A DNA stretch of 51,059 nt from Streptomyces californicus. Lineage in GTDB: Bacteria; Actinomycetota; Actinomycetes; Streptomycetales; Streptomycetaceae. Positions 49,528-51,059 of the stretch are shown one piece after another (position 1 is the first letter of the stretch; every line of letters begins with the position of its first letter). The stretch spans positions 1-51,059 of the forward strand of contig NZ_JNZZ01000035.1 in NCBI RefSeq assembly GCF_000717645.1. Direction: 5' to 3'. The notes under the pieces were generated by a model, which was not told the DNA's origin, searched no databases, and saw only the letters and a program-made list of their open reading frames with translations. Both the position numbers and the translations under genes were made by a program.

Positions 49528-50106
49528 GTGACGGTCAACATGACCAAGGGTCAGGCCATCAGCCTGCAGAAGAGCGACGGGGGGACCCTGACCGCGGTGC
49601 GGATGGGGCTCGGCTGGCAGGCGGCCCCGCGTCGCGGGCTGTTCGGTTCGCGCACCCGGGAGATCGACCTGGACGCCTCGGCGGTGCTCTTCGCCGACAA
49701 GCAGCCGGTGGACGTCGTCTTCTTCCGCCACCTCGTCAGCGACGACGGCTCGGTCAAGCACACCGGTGACAACCTGGTCGGCGGGGCAGGCTCCGGCGGC
49801 GACGACGAGGCGATCCTCGTCGACCTCCAGCGCGTCCCGGTCCACATCGACCAGATCGTCTTCACGGTGAACTCCTTCACCGGGCAGACCTTCCAGGAGG
49901 TACGACACGCCTTCTGCCGCATCGTCGACGAGACCAACGGCCAGGAACTCGCCCGCTACACGCTCGACGGCGGCGGCCAGTACACCGCCCAGATCATGGC
50001 GAAGGTGCACCGCTCGGGCGGCGGCTGGCAGATGACGGCCCTCGGGAACCCGGCCAACGGCCGTACCTTCCAGGACCTGATGCCCGCCATCCTGCCGCAC
50101 CTGTAG
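49528..50106 (+). CDS. TerD family protein
   Basis: A 192-residue cytoplasmic protein of the TerD (tellurium-resistance/stress) family. The N-terminal MTKGQAISLQKSDGGTLTAVRMGLGW is the family opening with the GLGW motif. The calcium-binding acid residues are seen in EIDLDASAVLF and the DDEAILVDL stretch, with HLVSDDGSVKHTGDNLVGG between them, and the motif ends IVDETNGQELARYTL. Family members bind Ca2+ and are linked to stress and development in Streptomyces. Start GTG at 49528 has GAGGGGAC ten bases upstream; the internal ATG at 49540 is the alternative. A second TerD-like gene follows downstream. Confidence 0.93.
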   Translation: MTVNMTKGQAISLQKSDGGTLTAVRMGLGWQAAPRRGLFGSRTREIDLDASAVLFADKQPVDVVFFRHLVSDDGSVKHTGDNLVGGAGSGGDDEAILVDLQRVPVHIDQIVFTVNSFTGQTFQEVRHAFCRIVDETNGQELARYTLDGGGQYTAQIMAKVHRSGGGWQMTALGNPANGRTFQDLMPAILPHL

Positions 50107-50413
50107 GTTCCGCCCGCGCGGGCGGCGAGGCGCGGGGCGGCGGCGGTCCCCGGGGGCACGGACCGCCGGGGCCGCCGCGCCGTCGTCCCGCCGGCACCAC
50201 GCCAGGGCACGACACGGCACCGCACCGGCACAGCACCAGGTCGGCCCGGGGAACACCCGCACAGCACCACCGGCCCGCACCACACCGGCCCGGACCACCT
50301 GTACAGCACCACCGGCACCGCACCAGGCCGGCCCGGAACACCCGCACAGCACCAGGCACCAGCACGGCACCGCCCCCATCGGCGCGCGGGCCGTCGTCGA
50401 GGGGGACAACGCA
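50107..50413. repeat. Intergenic region with CA-rich imperfect repeats
   Basis: The 307-bp gap is strongly C/A-rich on the plus strand. A segment beginning GCACCAGG and ending AACACCCGCACAGCACCA occurs at 50233-50269 and again at 50320-50354, with T/C and GG/G differences. Shorter fragments such as GGCCCGGACCACCTGTACAG lie between. No gene is credible; a ribosome-binding site for the following gene is not obvious. Confidence 0.6.
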
Positions 50414-51059
50414 ATGACGGCCGAATTGGTCCGGGGGCAGAACCACCCCCTGCCCCAGACCCGCCTGGAGATCCGGGTGTCGGCCGGCACGCCCGTCGTC
50501 GCCGGGGCCACCCTCGGCGACGACCGGGGCACGGTGGGCGGCGCCGAGCGGATCGCCCACCCCGGCTCGCCCCAGCTCCCCGGCCTCGACGTCTCCCGGC
50601 AGGCGGCGGCCGACCACCGGCTCGCCGTCGACCTGGAGGCCCTGCCCGAGGACGTCCACCGGGTCACCGTGCTGCTCGCCCTGCCCGCGGTGGACGGCGC
50701 GGCGACGCGGTTCGGCGCCGTCCCCGCCCCCTTCGTCGCCGTCACCGGGCTCGACGGCGAGGAGATCGCCACGTTCACGCTCACCGGCCTCGACGCCGAG
50801 TCGGCGGTCAGCGCCCTGGAGCTCTACCGTCGCCAGGACGCCTGGAAGGTCCGGGCCGTGGGGCAGGGGTACGCGGGCGGGCTCGCGGACCTGCTCGCCG
50901 ACCAGGGCGTGAGCGACGCCGCCGCACTGGCCGGCTCCATCCAGGAGACCGTGACCCGGGGCCTGGCCCGCTCCGTGGCCCCGCCCCCGCCCCGCACCCC
51001 CGACGGCGACCGCGTACGGCACCCGGCGGGCCCGGCCGACCCTCTCCCGCCCACCCCGC
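50414..51059 (+). CDS. TerD-like (TerZ-type) protein, 3'-truncated by window edge
   Basis: The frame opens at ATG 50414 and stays open to the window end, giving 215 residues so far. It starts MTAELVRGQNHPLPQTRLEIRVSAGTPVVAGATL, a weaker version of the TerD opening. ALPEDVHRVTVLLALPAVDG matches the position where TerD has its VPVHIDQIVFTV strand, ATFTLTGLDAESAVSALELYRRQDAWKVRAVGQGYAGGLADLLADQGV is the conserved C-terminal part of the domain. The Ca2+-binding acids are less clear than in the upstream TerD gene. A Pro-rich segment begins near residue 190, suggesting a linker to a further domain outside the window. It is probably transcribed with the TerD gene. Confidence 0.8.
   Translation, partial: MTAELVRGQNHPLPQTRLEIRVSAGTPVVAGATLGDDRGTVGGAERIAHPGSPQLPGLDVSRQAAADHRLAVDLEALPEDVHRVTVLLALPAVDGAATRFGAVPAPFVAVTGLDGEEIATFTLTGLDAESAVSALELYRRQDAWKVRAVGQGYAGGLADLLADQGVSDAAALAGSIQETVTRGLARSVAPPPPRTPDGDRVRHPAGPADPLPPTP

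Noticed and set aside
46092..49547. 1151-residue minus-strand open frame over uvrB
   Set aside because: It is antisense to the intact uvrB and MHYT genes, has low-complexity composition and no recognisable domains.
1..51059. CRISPR arrays, insertion sequences or prophage genes
   Set aside because: No regularly spaced identical repeats, transposase motifs or phage genes were seen.

Overview
The window is a stretch of actinobacterial chromosome, almost certainly from a Streptomyces. It is very GC-rich with strong GC bias at third codon positions, has GTG starts, and uses almost no TTA codons. Its gene order (pyk, ANTAR regulator, liv ABC operon, polA, rpsA, PAC2, coaE, glpQ-type esterase, uvrB, terD-type genes) is the order I remember around polA/rpsA/uvrB in S. 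coelicolor. Most genes are conserved core genes. The accessory-looking points are a LAGLIDADG homing-endonuclease gene beside a tRNA-Leu, and a tandem pair of tRNA-like noncoding RNAs near 36.6-36.9 kb.

Layout. 0-3.3 kb: end of a SIMPL-domain gene, pyruvate kinase, a convergent HTH/LAGLIDADG gene and tRNA-Leu(CAA). 3.3-9.8 kb: an ANTAR response regulator and, on the other strand, a complete branched-chain amino-acid ABC importer (livK-livH-livM-livG-livF). 10.4-16.2 kb: a hotdog thioesterase, a YdeP/FdhF-type molybdopterin oxidoreductase and divergent DNA polymerase I. 16.3-23.8 kb: DUF4184 membrane protein, secreted transglycosylase, a 45-residue membrane peptide, DUF3068 protein, HrpB helicase and a methyltransferase. 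24.0-29.3 kb: rpsA with a clear promoter and long leader, a secreted beta-helix protein, PAC2 behind a sigma-R-like promoter, coaE and a TPR protein. 29.3-36.5 kb: small membrane protein, methyltransferase, lipoprotein, SNF2 helicase coupled to a SWIM-finger protein, and a conserved protein of unknown role. 36.58-36.87 kb: two tandem RNAs, each with a complete tRNA fold in circularly permuted order. 36.9-39.5 kb: C39-like peptidase coupled to an alanine-type aminotransferase, and a divergent HxlR regulator. 39.7-46.0 kb: degenerate P-loop kinase-like protein, pseudouridine catabolism pair (psuG and PfkB kinase), cupin, MFS exporter, O6-alkylguanine methyltransferase and glycerophosphodiesterase. 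46.2-51.06 kb: MHYT sensor, uvrB, a TerD protein and a second TerD-like gene running off the edge.

The most interesting signal is the 36.58-36.87 kb intergenic region. Two consecutive elements each read, in order: 3' strand of the anticodon stem, variable loop, T-arm, 3' strand of the acceptor stem, a 4-7 nt loop, 5' strand of the acceptor stem, D-arm, 5' strand of the anticodon stem. Acceptor, T and anticodon stems pair perfectly in both. The sequences outside the anticodon stem can pair to close a long terminal stem. This topology matches the tRNA-mimic module of bacterial Y RNAs (YrlA type), which bind Ro/Rsr proteins, yet no Ro-like gene lies in the window; the nearest gene encodes an uncharacterised 243-residue protein. 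Whether these are Y RNAs, permuted tRNA genes or a new class is open.

Secondary themes are many near-perfect hairpins at gene ends, several starts with a TANNNT box 6-8 nt upstream (candidate leaderless mRNAs), and small palindromes occupying the -35 region of pyk and the MHYT gene. All gene calls come from reading the sequence and family motifs; no database search was run.
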